Assembly (NCBI GenBank): GCA_964473155.1
Contig: CAYYNT010000060.1
Location: forward strand, 1-28,482
DNA: 28,482 nt
Direction of reading: 5' to 3'
DNA from: JAJFUG01 sp964473155
Lineage (GTDB): Bacteria > Gemmatimonadota > Glassbacteria > GWA2-58-10
Positions 1 through 7,778 of the stretch are shown here, piece after piece (position 1 is the stretch's first letter; each line of letters opens with the position of its first letter). The notes under the pieces were generated by a model that saw only the letters and a program-made list of their open reading frames with translations, searched no databases and was not told the DNA's origin. Made by a program: the position numbers and the translations under genes.

Positions 1-110
1 TTTTCCACAAGACGGAAAAGGACATGAAATCCCTGTCCTGACAAGCCTGGTCTCTTTGATTGGCTGACAGTTCAATAATCAGCTCGTGTTATCCGGTTTT
101 CCCCCGACAG
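1..110. repeat. Copy 1 of ~110-bp direct repeat with overlapping hairpins
   Basis: This stretch matches 1581-1690 without gaps at about 78% identity by hand count (24 mismatches in 110). The best conserved parts are the first ~50 bases and the last ~25. It contains TTTTCC/GGAAAA arms and a second overlapping stem AGGACA/TGTCCT. The two stems share bases, so they cannot form together. It lies directly 3' of the minus-strand radical SAM gene and would be upstream of any minus-strand gene off the left edge. The left boundary may be cut by the window. Function unknown. Confidence 0.7.
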
Positions 111-1259
111 TTATGTATTATGCTCCAGACGCATCCTTTTCGGCTCGTACTCGCAGTAAGGCTCCTCGGCCAGATAGTCGCCCGTCTCGCCGAACGAGCG
201 CGCCCGGCAGCCCATGCAGACATTCTTGTATTCGCACAGGCCGCACTTGCCGGTCAGATTGCCGGTGTCGCGCAGCACCTGGAACAGGTGCGACTCGTTC
301 CAGATTTTCTCCAGCGGCGTTTCCCGGACATTGCCCGCCGCCACCGGCAGATAGCCGCAGGGGAAGACCTCCCCCTTGTGGCTCACGAAACAGACCGCCG
401 TCCCGGCCAGGCAGCCGCGGGTCATCTGGTGCATCGCCCCATGACCGTGCCCCTTGGCGCGCATGGCCTCCACACCTCCGCGCTGAAGAGCGATCCGGAA
501 ATAATGCGGCGCGCAGGTGGCCTTGAGCTGCAAGTTCGGGTATTCCACGCTCTTGTCGTAAATCCAGTTCAGCACCTCCTCGTAGCGCGCTGGCTCAAGC
601 TGCATATCTCGGGAAAGCTCCACTCCGCAGCCCACTGGCACGAGCATGAAAAAGTGCAGGGCCTCGGCCCCGTTGTCCAGGGCCAGGCGGACTATATCCT
701 CGAGCTGGTGCACGTTGTGACGGGCCACGGTGCAGTTGACCTGCATGCTCATCCCGCGTTTCTTAAGCGCCCGGAAACCTGACAGGGCCTGCCCGAAAGA
801 GCCGGGAAGGCCGCGGAAACTGTCGTGCACCTCCGGCGTGGCTCCATCGAAACTGATCGACACGCGCCGCACACCGGCCTCGACTATCTTACCGGCCATG
901 GAATCATCCACCAGCGTCCCGTTGGTCGCCAGGGCCACGGGCAGGCCGCGCCCGGCGGCATGGGCGGCGATATCCAGGATGTCCGGACGCACCAGCGGCT
1001 CGCCGCCGCTCAGCACCAGGATCGGCCGGGCGAACGCGGCGATCGAATCGACCAGGCGCATGCAGTCCGCGGTTTCCATGTCTCCCGGGGCCAGCCCGCC
1101 GCCGAACAGGTCCAGCCTGCGGCAATGACGGCAGCTCAGGTTGCACCCGGCTGTGGTCTCCCAGAACACCAGGCGGAGCTGATTGCCCAAAGCGCCCGGC
1201 CCCGCGCCGGTCAACGGCCCGTGGGGATGGCCGGAGGGAGGGGTTTTATCATCACTCAT
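111..1259 (-). CDS. ahbD: AhbD-like radical SAM/SPASM protein (heme b synthase family)
   Basis: Radical SAM enzyme of about 382 aa. The [4Fe-4S] motif CNLSCRHC gives Cys39, Cys43 and Cys46, followed by LSGGEP. The C-terminal half is a SPASM-type region with many Cys residues: RGCLAGTAVCFVSHKGEVFP, then CGLCEYKNVCMGCRAR and EEPYC. The run LKATCAPHYFRI together with GETGDYLAEEPYC is characteristic of AhbD, which converts iron-coproporphyrin III to heme b in the siroheme-dependent pathway of anaerobes. I start at the ATG at 1259, because the codon before it is TTG and AGGAG lies 5 nt upstream. No other heme-pathway gene is in the window. NirJ or an uncharacterised peptide-modifying SPASM enzyme are alternatives. 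An anaerobic sulfatase maturase role seems unlikely from these motifs, and the neighbouring sulfatase-fold proteins lack the Cys it would modify. Confidence 0.75.
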   Translation of the reverse strand: MSDDKTPPSGHPHGPLTGAGPGALGNQLRLVFWETTAGCNLSCRHCRRLDLFGGGLAPGDMETADCMRLVDSIAAFARPILVLSGGEPLVRPDILDIAAHAAGRGLPVALATNGTLVDDSMAGKIVEAGVRRVSISFDGATPEVHDSFRGLPGSFGQALSGFRALKKRGMSMQVNCTVARHNVHQLEDIVRLALDNGAEALHFFMLVPVGCGVELSRDMQLEPARYEEVLNWIYDKSVEYPNLQLKATCAPHYFRIALQRGGVEAMRAKGHGHGAMHQMTRGCLAGTAVCFVSHKGEVFPCGYLPVAAGNVRETPLEKIWNESHLFQVLRDTGNLTGKCGLCEYKNVCMGCRARSFGETGDYLAEEPYCEYEPKRMRLEHNT

Positions 1260-1580
1260 CAACTCTCCTGTTCATTACATCAGTCCATATGCCATTAAGG
1301 AACAACCACGTTTCGTCAGCCGCTTGAAGATTTTTGCCACTGGTCTTTGCCCAGGGCGGCACACTGGGCCGCTCCGGGGCCGTACTGTCCGAGCCGGGAC
1401 GAAGAAGCGGAGTAAAAGCTCAGTGCACACCTGAAGCTGAGACAGCTCCACCGCCGGGCGGGCAATTGCGCGTCAGCGCCGCCCCGCGACCAGGTAGCGT
1501 GAAAGAACGCCGTGCACACTCCAGATTTTCCCTTCCACCACGGCCAATGCGAGTTTACGGCCCCCAGCGTCTTTTGGTCC
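1260..1580. other. Gene-free spacer upstream of the radical SAM gene
   Basis: No convincing coding region is visible; the short reading frames here lack ribosome binding sites and recognisable sequence. The stretch should hold the minus-strand promoter of the radical SAM gene, but I see no clear -35/-10 pair. An 8-bp word GTGCACAC occurs twice. Confidence 0.4.
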
Positions 1581-1619
1581 TTTTCCACAAGCCGGAAAAG
1601 GACATGAAATCTATGTCCT
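1577..1619. other. Two mutually exclusive hairpins inside repeat copy 2
   Basis: GTCCTTTTCC (1577-1586) and GGAAAAGGAC (1594-1603) form a perfect 10-bp stem with a 7-nt loop. AGGACAT (1599-1605) and ATGTCCT (1613-1619) form a second perfect 7-bp stem that uses part of the first stem's 3' arm. Only one can form at a time, as in attenuators, but neither is followed by a T-run. In copy 1 the second stem is kept as a 6-bp version although its flanking bases changed. Confidence 0.6.
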
Positions 1620-1690
1620 AACAAGCCTGAATGCTCTCATTAGCTTACAAGTCAAAGACCGTGCCGTGTTATCCGTTTTTTCCCGGACAG
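1581..1690. repeat. Copy 2 of ~110-bp direct repeat
   Basis: Direct repeat of 1-110. It lies about 80 bp 3' of the minus-strand sulfatase-fold gene ending at 1768 and roughly 320 bp upstream of the radical SAM start. Both copies therefore sit in the same relative place, just 3' of a minus-strand gene. The most conserved segments are the hairpin region and a block around GTGTTATCCG with GACAG at the end. Confidence 0.7.
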
Positions 1691-1767
1691 TTCTGACATA
1701 TGTTCAAAACTCCTATCGCATTCAATCAATGTGGCTCAGATCAATATCTCTATCCCGGCCCCCGCTG

Positions 1768-4083
1768 TCAACGCGCCGTGTCTTTCAGACCATCCAGAAA
1801 CCGTTCCACGCTTGTTCGCCGGGGGCTTTCCGGCATGGTTCGCAGCACCCGCTCCAGCAGAGCGCGAGCCGAATCCGGCCGCTCCAGACGCTCGGCCAGC
1901 AGCATCCCGAAGTTTACCATCGCGTCCGGGTAGTCCGGCTTTATGGCCAGGGCTTGCGCATATGCCGCCGCAGCCTCCCCGATCCGCCCCAGCGCGGCCC
2001 GCGACCCGCCCAGGTTGTTCCAGGCCGCGGCATACAGGCTGTCCAGGGCCAGGGCTTTCTCGTAGTCCCGGCAGGACTTTTCATACTGCTGCAGCGAGAA
2101 ATGAACTATCCCCAGATTGTTGAACACCTCGGCCGAGGCCCCCTCCATCGAGACGGCCCGCTCGTATGCTTCCTGGGCCTTCTGCGTCTGACCGGACATC
2201 TGGCGTGCCACTCCCAGGTTGAACCAGGTCCGCCAGCAGGCCCCTGTCATCCCGGAGGCTTTCTCAAGCGCCTCTCCGCCGGAGCCGTAATCTCCCAGAC
2301 GGACCAGCAGAGCGCCCAGGTCGGTGAGCAGGTCCGGGTTCTCGGGCATCGCGGCCCTGGCGCGATTGTAGAACCCCAGCGCCGCCTGCAACCGTCCTGA
2401 GGATTCGTGCAAACGGGCCAGCAGGGCCAGCGCCGGGCCGTAATCCGGGTTGATTACGAGCGATTTCTCAAGCGCGCCCTGTGCTCCGGCGCTGTCGGCT
2501 TGCTCCAGAGAGGCGCTGCCCAGAAGGAAAAAAGCGCGTTCCGAGGGCGACTGCGAGCGGGTGGCCCGTTCCGCCGCGGTTCGGGCCGAATCGGCCCGCC
2601 CAAGCAGCAGCCCGGTCTCGGCCAGGAACTCCCAGGCCGACCAGTTGGCCGTGTCTGCGGCCAGCAGGGCGCGGAACTCACGCGCGGCCAGTTCCGGGTG
2701 TCCATCGGTCAGGTAGCTCACCCCTAACATGTAGCCCGGCACGCTGCCGATCATGTCCTTGGGGTCGGGCAGGTCCGAGATATCGGCTTTCGGCGCGATG
2801 CCCCGTCCGGCCGCGTAACCCAGGGTGCGCAGGGCTGCGCTTTCCTCCGCGCCCATCGCCGCGGGACGGCCCTCGCCCGCTCCCTTTGGAGTGATCTCAC
2901 GCTTCAGGTTTTCCAGCACCAGGGCCAGCGAGTCGGAGGAGGTTCCGGGGGCCAGGTTCTCCAGCTCGGACGGGTCACGGGATAGATCGTACAGCTCGGG
3001 GCGCGGAGCGCGCACGTATTTGCGCTCCCCACGCAGCACGCCCTCCAGCGGGCTCCAGCCGTGGCAATACCAGGCATAGAGGCATTCCAGGTACAGGGGG
3101 CGGTTCGCGGGAGGGGCAACGAGGCCATCGGCCGTGGCCAGCGCCATACCCTGGCTCCCCGCAGGCGGCTCGATCCCGCAGAGCGTGGCCAGGGTCGGGG
3201 CCACATCCGCCAGGCTGACCGGTTCGCGGACAATTCTTCTTTCGAATTCAGTTTTTCCCGGCACTCGCAGAATCAGAGGCACATGCACGGTGGAGTTGTA
3301 GATAAACGTGCTGTGAGTCTGCTCGCCATGCTCGCCCAGGCCCTCGCCGTGGTCGCCCAGCATCAGCACCGCCGTGTTGCCGTCAAGTCCCAGGCTGTCG
3401 AGTACGGCCAGAAGGCGTCCCAGGCAGTGGTCTGTCCAGGCGATCTCGGCGCGGTAGGGATCGTTCAGCCGCGAGGCGAAAGGCTCCGGGGCCTCGAACG
3501 GGCGGTGAGGGTCATAAAAATGGACGAACAGGAAAAACGGCCTTTTCCCGTTGCCTTTCAGCCATTCGACGGCGCGCACGGCAACCTCATCCGCCCGGCG
3601 CTCCCGCTGGGCTAACATCCCGGTGGCGCGCCCGCCGCTGTACATGTCATCGTCATACAGCCCGAAACCGCGGTCCAGGCCGTAACGGCTGTCCAGGACA
3701 AAAGCGCCGGTGAAAGCGGCCGTGGCGTAACCCGCTTTCCGGAACGATTCAGTCAGCGTCGGGATCGACTGGTCCAGGCGGAAAGTGCCGTTGTTGCGCA
3801 CCCCGTGCGCCGTGGGATACAGACCGGTCAGGACAGTGGCGTGCGACGGCAGGGTGATCGGAACCGGCGTGTACGCCCGCTCGAAACGCACTCCCCGCGC
3901 GGCCAGACTGTCCAGCACCGGGGTGCTGGCTACCGAGTCGCCATAGCAGCCCAGGCGGTCGGCGCGGGTGGTGTCAAAACTCACCAGAAGCACATTGAGC
4001 GCCTGGCGGGGCGCACAGGTGAGCGAAACCGTAAGGGCCGTAGTCAGCCACAGCCGGAATGACAGTCTATTCTTCAGACTCAT
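1768..4083 (-). CDS. Exported sulfatase-fold hydrolase/transferase with C-terminal TPR domain
   Basis: 771 aa. The N-terminus is hydrophobic, a signal peptide or weak lipobox ending at Cys23. An alkaline-phosphatase/sulfatase-superfamily domain follows (about 28-400). SFDTTRADRLGCYG carries the first metal-binding Asp (Asp37), and GDHGEGLGEHGEQTH carries the later metal ligands. The nucleophile motif reads TLPSHATVLTGLYP: Thr77 sits where sulfatases have the Cys/Ser that becomes formylglycine, and His replaces the usual Arg. TPR repeats fill roughly residues 450-760. Thr nucleophiles occur in phosphoethanolamine transferases and LtaS of this superfamily, so a phosphoester or phosphotransfer reaction is more likely than sulfate-ester hydrolysis; the substrate is unknown. 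The ATG overlaps the stop of the upstream paralogue by 4 nt (ATGA), implying translational coupling. Confidence 0.85.
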   Translation of the reverse strand: MSLKNRLSFRLWLTTALTVSLTCAPRQALNVLLVSFDTTRADRLGCYGDSVASTPVLDSLAARGVRFERAYTPVPITLPSHATVLTGLYPTAHGVRNNGTFRLDQSIPTLTESFRKAGYATAAFTGAFVLDSRYGLDRGFGLYDDDMYSGGRATGMLAQRERRADEVAVRAVEWLKGNGKRPFFLFVHFYDPHRPFEAPEPFASRLNDPYRAEIAWTDHCLGRLLAVLDSLGLDGNTAVLMLGDHGEGLGEHGEQTHSTFIYNSTVHVPLILRVPGKTEFERRIVREPVSLADVAPTLATLCGIEPPAGSQGMALATADGLVAPPANRPLYLECLYAWYCHGWSPLEGVLRGERKYVRAPRPELYDLSRDPSELENLAPGTSSDSLALVLENLKREITPKGAGEGRPAAMGAEESAALRTLGYAAGRGIAPKADISDLPDPKDMIGSVPGYMLGVSYLTDGHPELAAREFRALLAADTANWSAWEFLAETGLLLGRADSARTAAERATRSQSPSERAFFLLGSASLEQADSAGAQGALEKSLVINPDYGPALALLARLHESSGRLQAALGFYNRARAAMPENPDLLTDLGALLVRLGDYGSGGEALEKASGMTGACWRTWFNLGVARQMSGQTQKAQEAYERAVSMEGASAEVFNNLGIVHFSLQQYEKSCRDYEKALALDSLYAAAWNNLGGSRAALGRIGEAAAAYAQALAIKPDYPDAMVNFGMLLAERLERPDSARALLERVLRTMPESPRRTSVERFLDGLKDTAR

Positions 4084-6389
4084 TTTGTTTTCTCCAGCTC
4101 ATCTCTCGCCTGGTCCGCCCACCCGGCGTCCGGTTCGAGCGCCAGGGCGCGGGTCAGATACCGGCGGCCCGCCTCGGGCTCGTCCAGCTCGCGAAGGCAA
4201 AGCATCCCCAGGCTGAAACCGGCCTGTGCGTAAAGGCTGTCCAGGGCCAACGCGCGAAGGTAATATTTTTTCGCTTCCGCCCCGCGTCCCTCTGCCGCGG
4301 CCAGGTTGCCCATGTTGTTCCAGGCCGGCGCGTAGAGGCTGTCCGCGGTCAGGGCCGCGCGGTAAGCCCTCTCGGCCCCGGCTGTCTCTCCGGAGGAATA
4401 CAGGACCACCCCCAGGTTGTTCTGGACTTTCTCATCCCCGGCGAACCGGGCGGCCACATTCTCCAGGCAGGCCCTGGCGCGATCCAGGTTTCCGAGACGC
4501 CAGGCGGCGATTCCCAAGTTGTAGAGGGCCAGCGGATAAAGAGAATCCACGCTCAGCGCCGCCTCGAAACACCCGGCCGCGCCGCGCGGGTCGCCGCGGT
4601 CCAGGAGCAGCTTGCCCAGGTCGTTCAGTATTTCCTTGTCCTGCGGGGCCAGGCTCCTTGCTCGCTGCAGCAGGGCCAGCGCGCTGTCGGGCTGTCCCTG
4701 GCGCAGGCATATCTCGGCCAGAAGGAACGCCGCCCGCGCGTGCGATGGATTGATCTCCAGGGCGCGGGTCAGCCACTGGCGGCCAAGCGGCAGGGAATCC
4801 ATTCTTGAGTACAGCATTCCCAGAAGGAAATTGCCCTCGCACAGCGGGTCGGTCTCCACCGCGGCGTGAAACTCCCCGGCCGCCTCGGGAAACCGCTCCT
4901 CGCGCCAGAAAATGTAACCGCGGTAAAGATGGGCGAACACGTTCTCCGGGTTCTCACGCAGCACCCTGGCGAAAGATTCGAGCGCGGCGGCGTAATCCCC
5001 CTCTGACTCCTGCACCACGCCATTCAGAAATCCGCCCAGCGTGCGGAGCATCGCTTTGGGGTCCGGACGCTCCTTCCGCGGCTCTTTCAGACCGGGCAGG
5101 CTACCGGCGATATAGCCCAGGGCGCGCAGACGCTGGGCGTTCTCGGCATCCAGCGCCACACCGCTTGAATGCGGCGCGCCCGGAGGAGTTATGTCCCGCC
5201 GCAAGGCCACGAAACGTCCGTCCGCCTCCGTCAGCGCCAGGCTGTCTGACCCGGCCAGATTATCCAGCTCATCCGGATCGGCTTTCAGGTCGTAAAGCTC
5301 CGGCTCCGGGGCCTGGATGTATTTCCTGTCCCCGCGCACAAAACCGGAAAGCGCGCTCCATCCGAAAGAGTTTTCCGGCAGGCAGGTCTCGAAATACAGG
5401 GTACGGGACGCTCCTATGGCCGCGCCGCGTACGGAAGGCAGAAAGCTGCGCCCGTGCAGCCCCTGGACCGGCTCCCGCCCCAGACAGTCGAGGATCGTGG
5501 GCAGTATATCCACCTGGCTGACAGCGCTGTCCACCACCCGCCCCGCCGCCTCGCCTCCCGGCAGCTTGAGGATCATGGGCACGAGTATTGTCGGGTTGTA
5601 CACGAAGATGCCGTGGGTCGGCTCGCCATGGCTTCCCAGCGATTCGCCGTGGTCGGCCACCGCCAGGATGAGCGTGTTGGCGTACCGCCCGCTGCGCTTG
5701 AGCTCATCCAGCACCTGCCCGATCCGGCTGTCCATGTACGCCACCTCGCCGTCATAGGGACTGCCGGGCAGGAGCGAATCGAACGGAGACGGCGGTTTGT
5801 AGGGAGCATGTGGATCATAATAATGCAGCCAGAGCGCGAAACGCTCGTCTCGCGGCAGGGATTTCAGGTATTCCATCGCGGCGCCGGTCACCTGGTCCGC
5901 GCTACGTTCGACCATGAATCCGGCGGCGCGGTCCGGACAGGCCTCGAAACGCTCGTCATAGCTCTCGAAGCCTCGCGCCAGCCCGAAACGCGAGCTGAGG
6001 ACATAGGAGGCCACCACCGCGGAGGGCCGGTAGCCCTCCTGCCTCAGCGCCTCCGCCAGGGTCAGCGGCCCCTCGCCCAGACGGTAGAGGCCGTTGTCCC
6101 GCAACCCATGGGCCGGAGGGTACAGTCCGGTCATGATGCTGGCGTGGGCGGTCAGGGTGACAGGGGCCACGCTCCAGCAGCGGCTGAAACGCGCGCCGTC
6201 CGCCGCAAGGCCATCCAGTGCTGGGGTGATTGCCGCGCTGTCCCCATAACAGCCCAGATGACCGCGGGAGGTTGTGTCGAGCGTGATCAGCAGGATGTCG
6301 AAGGATGGCGTCCGCCGGCAGCCGGCGGCCTGGAACAGCATCAATGAGAGAATGCACAGAAAAAAGAACCGTATCCGCGTCGAACTCAA
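4080..6389 (-). CDS. Sulfatase-fold/TPR lipoprotein, paralogue of the adjacent gene
   Basis: 769 aa. It starts at TTG (6387-6389) with GGAGG 5 nt upstream, and no better start lies nearby. The signal sequence ends in a good lipobox, QAAGC, with Cys24 as the lipidated residue, so the protein is probably anchored in a membrane and faces the periplasm or outside. The sulfatase-fold domain shows TLDTTSRGHLGCYGD (Asp38) and VADHGESLGSHGEPTH. At the nucleophile position it reads VTLTAHASIMTGLYP, with Thr78 for Cys and the Pro-Ser-Arg part degenerate. TPR repeats occupy about residues 440-760. The overall architecture equals that of its downstream partner, so the pair arose by tandem duplication and probably forms one operon. 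A formylglycine-dependent sulfatase role looks excluded. Confidence 0.85.
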   Translation of the reverse strand: MSSTRIRFFFLCILSLMLFQAAGCRRTPSFDILLITLDTTSRGHLGCYGDSAAITPALDGLAADGARFSRCWSVAPVTLTAHASIMTGLYPPAHGLRDNGLYRLGEGPLTLAEALRQEGYRPSAVVASYVLSSRFGLARGFESYDERFEACPDRAAGFMVERSADQVTGAAMEYLKSLPRDERFALWLHYYDPHAPYKPPSPFDSLLPGSPYDGEVAYMDSRIGQVLDELKRSGRYANTLILAVADHGESLGSHGEPTHGIFVYNPTILVPMILKLPGGEAAGRVVDSAVSQVDILPTILDCLGREPVQGLHGRSFLPSVRGAAIGASRTLYFETCLPENSFGWSALSGFVRGDRKYIQAPEPELYDLKADPDELDNLAGSDSLALTEADGRFVALRRDITPPGAPHSSGVALDAENAQRLRALGYIAGSLPGLKEPRKERPDPKAMLRTLGGFLNGVVQESEGDYAAALESFARVLRENPENVFAHLYRGYIFWREERFPEAAGEFHAAVETDPLCEGNFLLGMLYSRMDSLPLGRQWLTRALEINPSHARAAFLLAEICLRQGQPDSALALLQRARSLAPQDKEILNDLGKLLLDRGDPRGAAGCFEAALSVDSLYPLALYNLGIAAWRLGNLDRARACLENVAARFAGDEKVQNNLGVVLYSSGETAGAERAYRAALTADSLYAPAWNNMGNLAAAEGRGAEAKKYYLRALALDSLYAQAGFSLGMLCLRELDEPEAGRRYLTRALALEPDAGWADQARDELEKTK

Positions 6390-6440
6390 CCCGGCCTCCG
6401 AGGTTCACCTGGCGGGGCGCAGTCATCATATCGCCGGGCA

Positions 6441-6470
6441 AGTATACCACGGCTCCCTTTCCAAGATCAA
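6441..6470 (-). promoter_or_regulatory. Candidate sigma70-type promoter of the sulfatase/TPR operon
   Basis: Read on the minus strand, TTGATC (6465-6470) and TATACT (6441-6446) are separated by 18 bp. The pair lies about 50 bp upstream of the TTG start at 6389, after the preceding operon's terminator. Confidence 0.55.
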
Positions 6471-6520
6471 GAACACTTTTATGACTAATAATATTGCTGT
6501 AAAACCATCCCGAAATAAAG

Positions 6521-6550
6521 AGGGCCGGCCCACTTTTTCGAGCCGGCCCT
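6521..6550 (-). terminator. Intrinsic terminator of the beta-propeller operon
   Basis: AGGGCCGGC (6521-6529) pairs perfectly with GCCGGCCCT (6542-6550) across a 12-nt loop. On the minus strand the stem is followed by CTTTATTTC, a short T-rich tail. It lies 25 bp after the stop of the last propeller gene. Confidence 0.65.
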
Positions 6551-6575
6551 GAAAGAGAGTATGTGAATCGGATGA

Positions 6576-7778
6576 TTATTTGACCGGAAACACCATCAAC
6601 TGGCTCTGAGTTTCTTCCTCACCCAGAAGGATAAGGCCTCCGTCCTCGGAGGCGGCCACGGTGGCGAACTGGTAGCCGCGCCAGACCAGTTCTCCGGCTA
6701 TTTCCGGAGCGATCAGCGGGAAATCCGGGTTGCCCATATCCTTGAAATCGCCGCTTTTCGGATCATAGGAGAACAGGTGGGCATAGCCCGGGGCCGAGCC
6801 TGCCACGCCATAAAGCTTTCCATCCGCGCCGAAAGCCAGGCCCTTGATCCGGGGCATCATGATCGGCTTTCCCAGGTTGGCCACCTTGCCGCTGGCCGGA
6901 TCGACCCTGAACAACTGCCCGTCTCCGGCGTTGCCGCCGTACAGCGTGCCGTCCGGGGCCACGGCCCAGGCATCCACCCGCCCAAGCGCCCGGCGTCCCC
7001 ACACCTCCGGCAGCTCGCCCAGGTCATCGAACTTGTCGCTCGACGGGTCGTAACGGAAAAGACGGTTGACCGGACGGCTCCCGTACACCCTGCCCTTGCG
7101 GTCCACCGCCAGGGCGCGGCTCAGGACTTCCTCGGTCTCCAGGGAGTATTCATTATGGTAATAGGCCAGGTCTCTCTTGCTGAGCTGTGTTTCCTCGATC
7201 ACGCGGGTGCGGGTAGTGGCTATCTCGTAGATGAAAAACTTGCCCGAGGGGTAGCTGATACCGTAAAGCCGTCCTTTCGCCATGTCCGCGGCCAGCGAAA
7301 AAACGCCCTCGCCCGGCACAGGCGCGCCCAGGTCCTGCACCTTGAACTGGCCGTTCTCGAACGACACCTTGATCAGATGCCCGTCCCCGTCCTGCGCATC
7401 GGCGAGCGTCCCGGCGTACAGCGCCCCGGCCGCCCCGCGGCAGAACCCGCTGGTTATGGCTCTCTGGCCGGGAATGGCGCCGGCCAGGTCGAATGCGGCC
7501 TCCATATCCTTCTTTTTCAATGACACCGCGAACAGAAACGGGCTGAGTCCTTCACTGGCAGTGGTTCCGCCTATCGCATAATCCCCGCACACTATCAGCG
7601 AGGTTATCGCATTGCGGTATATCGGCAGGCGCAGACGGCCGCCCCCCGCGTTCTCCAGTGAAACCTCGACCGCATAAGACCCCCGGGGCTTAAAAAACTC
7701 ATACTGCGCCGCCAGCGGCGGGGCCGCGGCAGCCAGGGCCAGCACTGCGGCGGTCAGACCACGGAAGAGACTGCTCAT
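6576..7778 (-). CDS. Exported beta-propeller protein, third gene of the propeller operon
   Basis: 400 aa with a clear signal peptide (hydrophobic stretch to PPLAAQ, cleavage near residue 24). The rest consists of repeated ~45-residue units of the form GRVYGSRPVNRLFRYDPSS, GTLYGGNAGDGQLFRVDPAS and GKLYGVAGSAPGYAHLFSYD. This is the pattern of NHL/SMP-30-like or YVTN-like propeller blades. I see no catalytic motif and recognise no named family. Its ATG overlaps the stop of the upstream propeller gene (ATGA), so it is translationally coupled. It is less similar to the two upstream propellers than they are to each other. A binding role, or a lyase or lactonase role, is possible; function unassigned. 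Confidence 0.8.
   Translation of the reverse strand: MSSLFRGLTAAVLALAAAAPPLAAQYEFFKPRGSYAVEVSLENAGGGRLRLPIYRNAITSLIVCGDYAIGGTTASEGLSPFLFAVSLKKKDMEAAFDLAGAIPGQRAITSGFCRGAAGALYAGTLADAQDGDGHLIKVSFENGQFKVQDLGAPVPGEGVFSLAADMAKGRLYGISYPSGKFFIYEIATTRTRVIEETQLSKRDLAYYHNEYSLETEEVLSRALAVDRKGRVYGSRPVNRLFRYDPSSDKFDDLGELPEVWGRRALGRVDAWAVAPDGTLYGGNAGDGQLFRVDPASGKVANLGKPIMMPRIKGLAFGADGKLYGVAGSAPGYAHLFSYDPKSGDFKDMGNPDFPLIAPEIAGELVWRGYQFATVAASEDGGLILLGEEETQSQLMVFPVK

Noticed and set aside
111..1259. Radical SAM protein as an anaerobic sulfatase maturase serving the adjacent sulfatase-fold genes
   Set aside because: Its motifs fit AhbD, and the neighbouring proteins have Thr, not Cys or Ser, at the modification site.
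1183..1624. Several short frames in the spacer around the repeat copy
   Set aside because: They overlap each other on both strands, lack ribosome binding sites and show low-complexity Arg/Pro/Ser composition.
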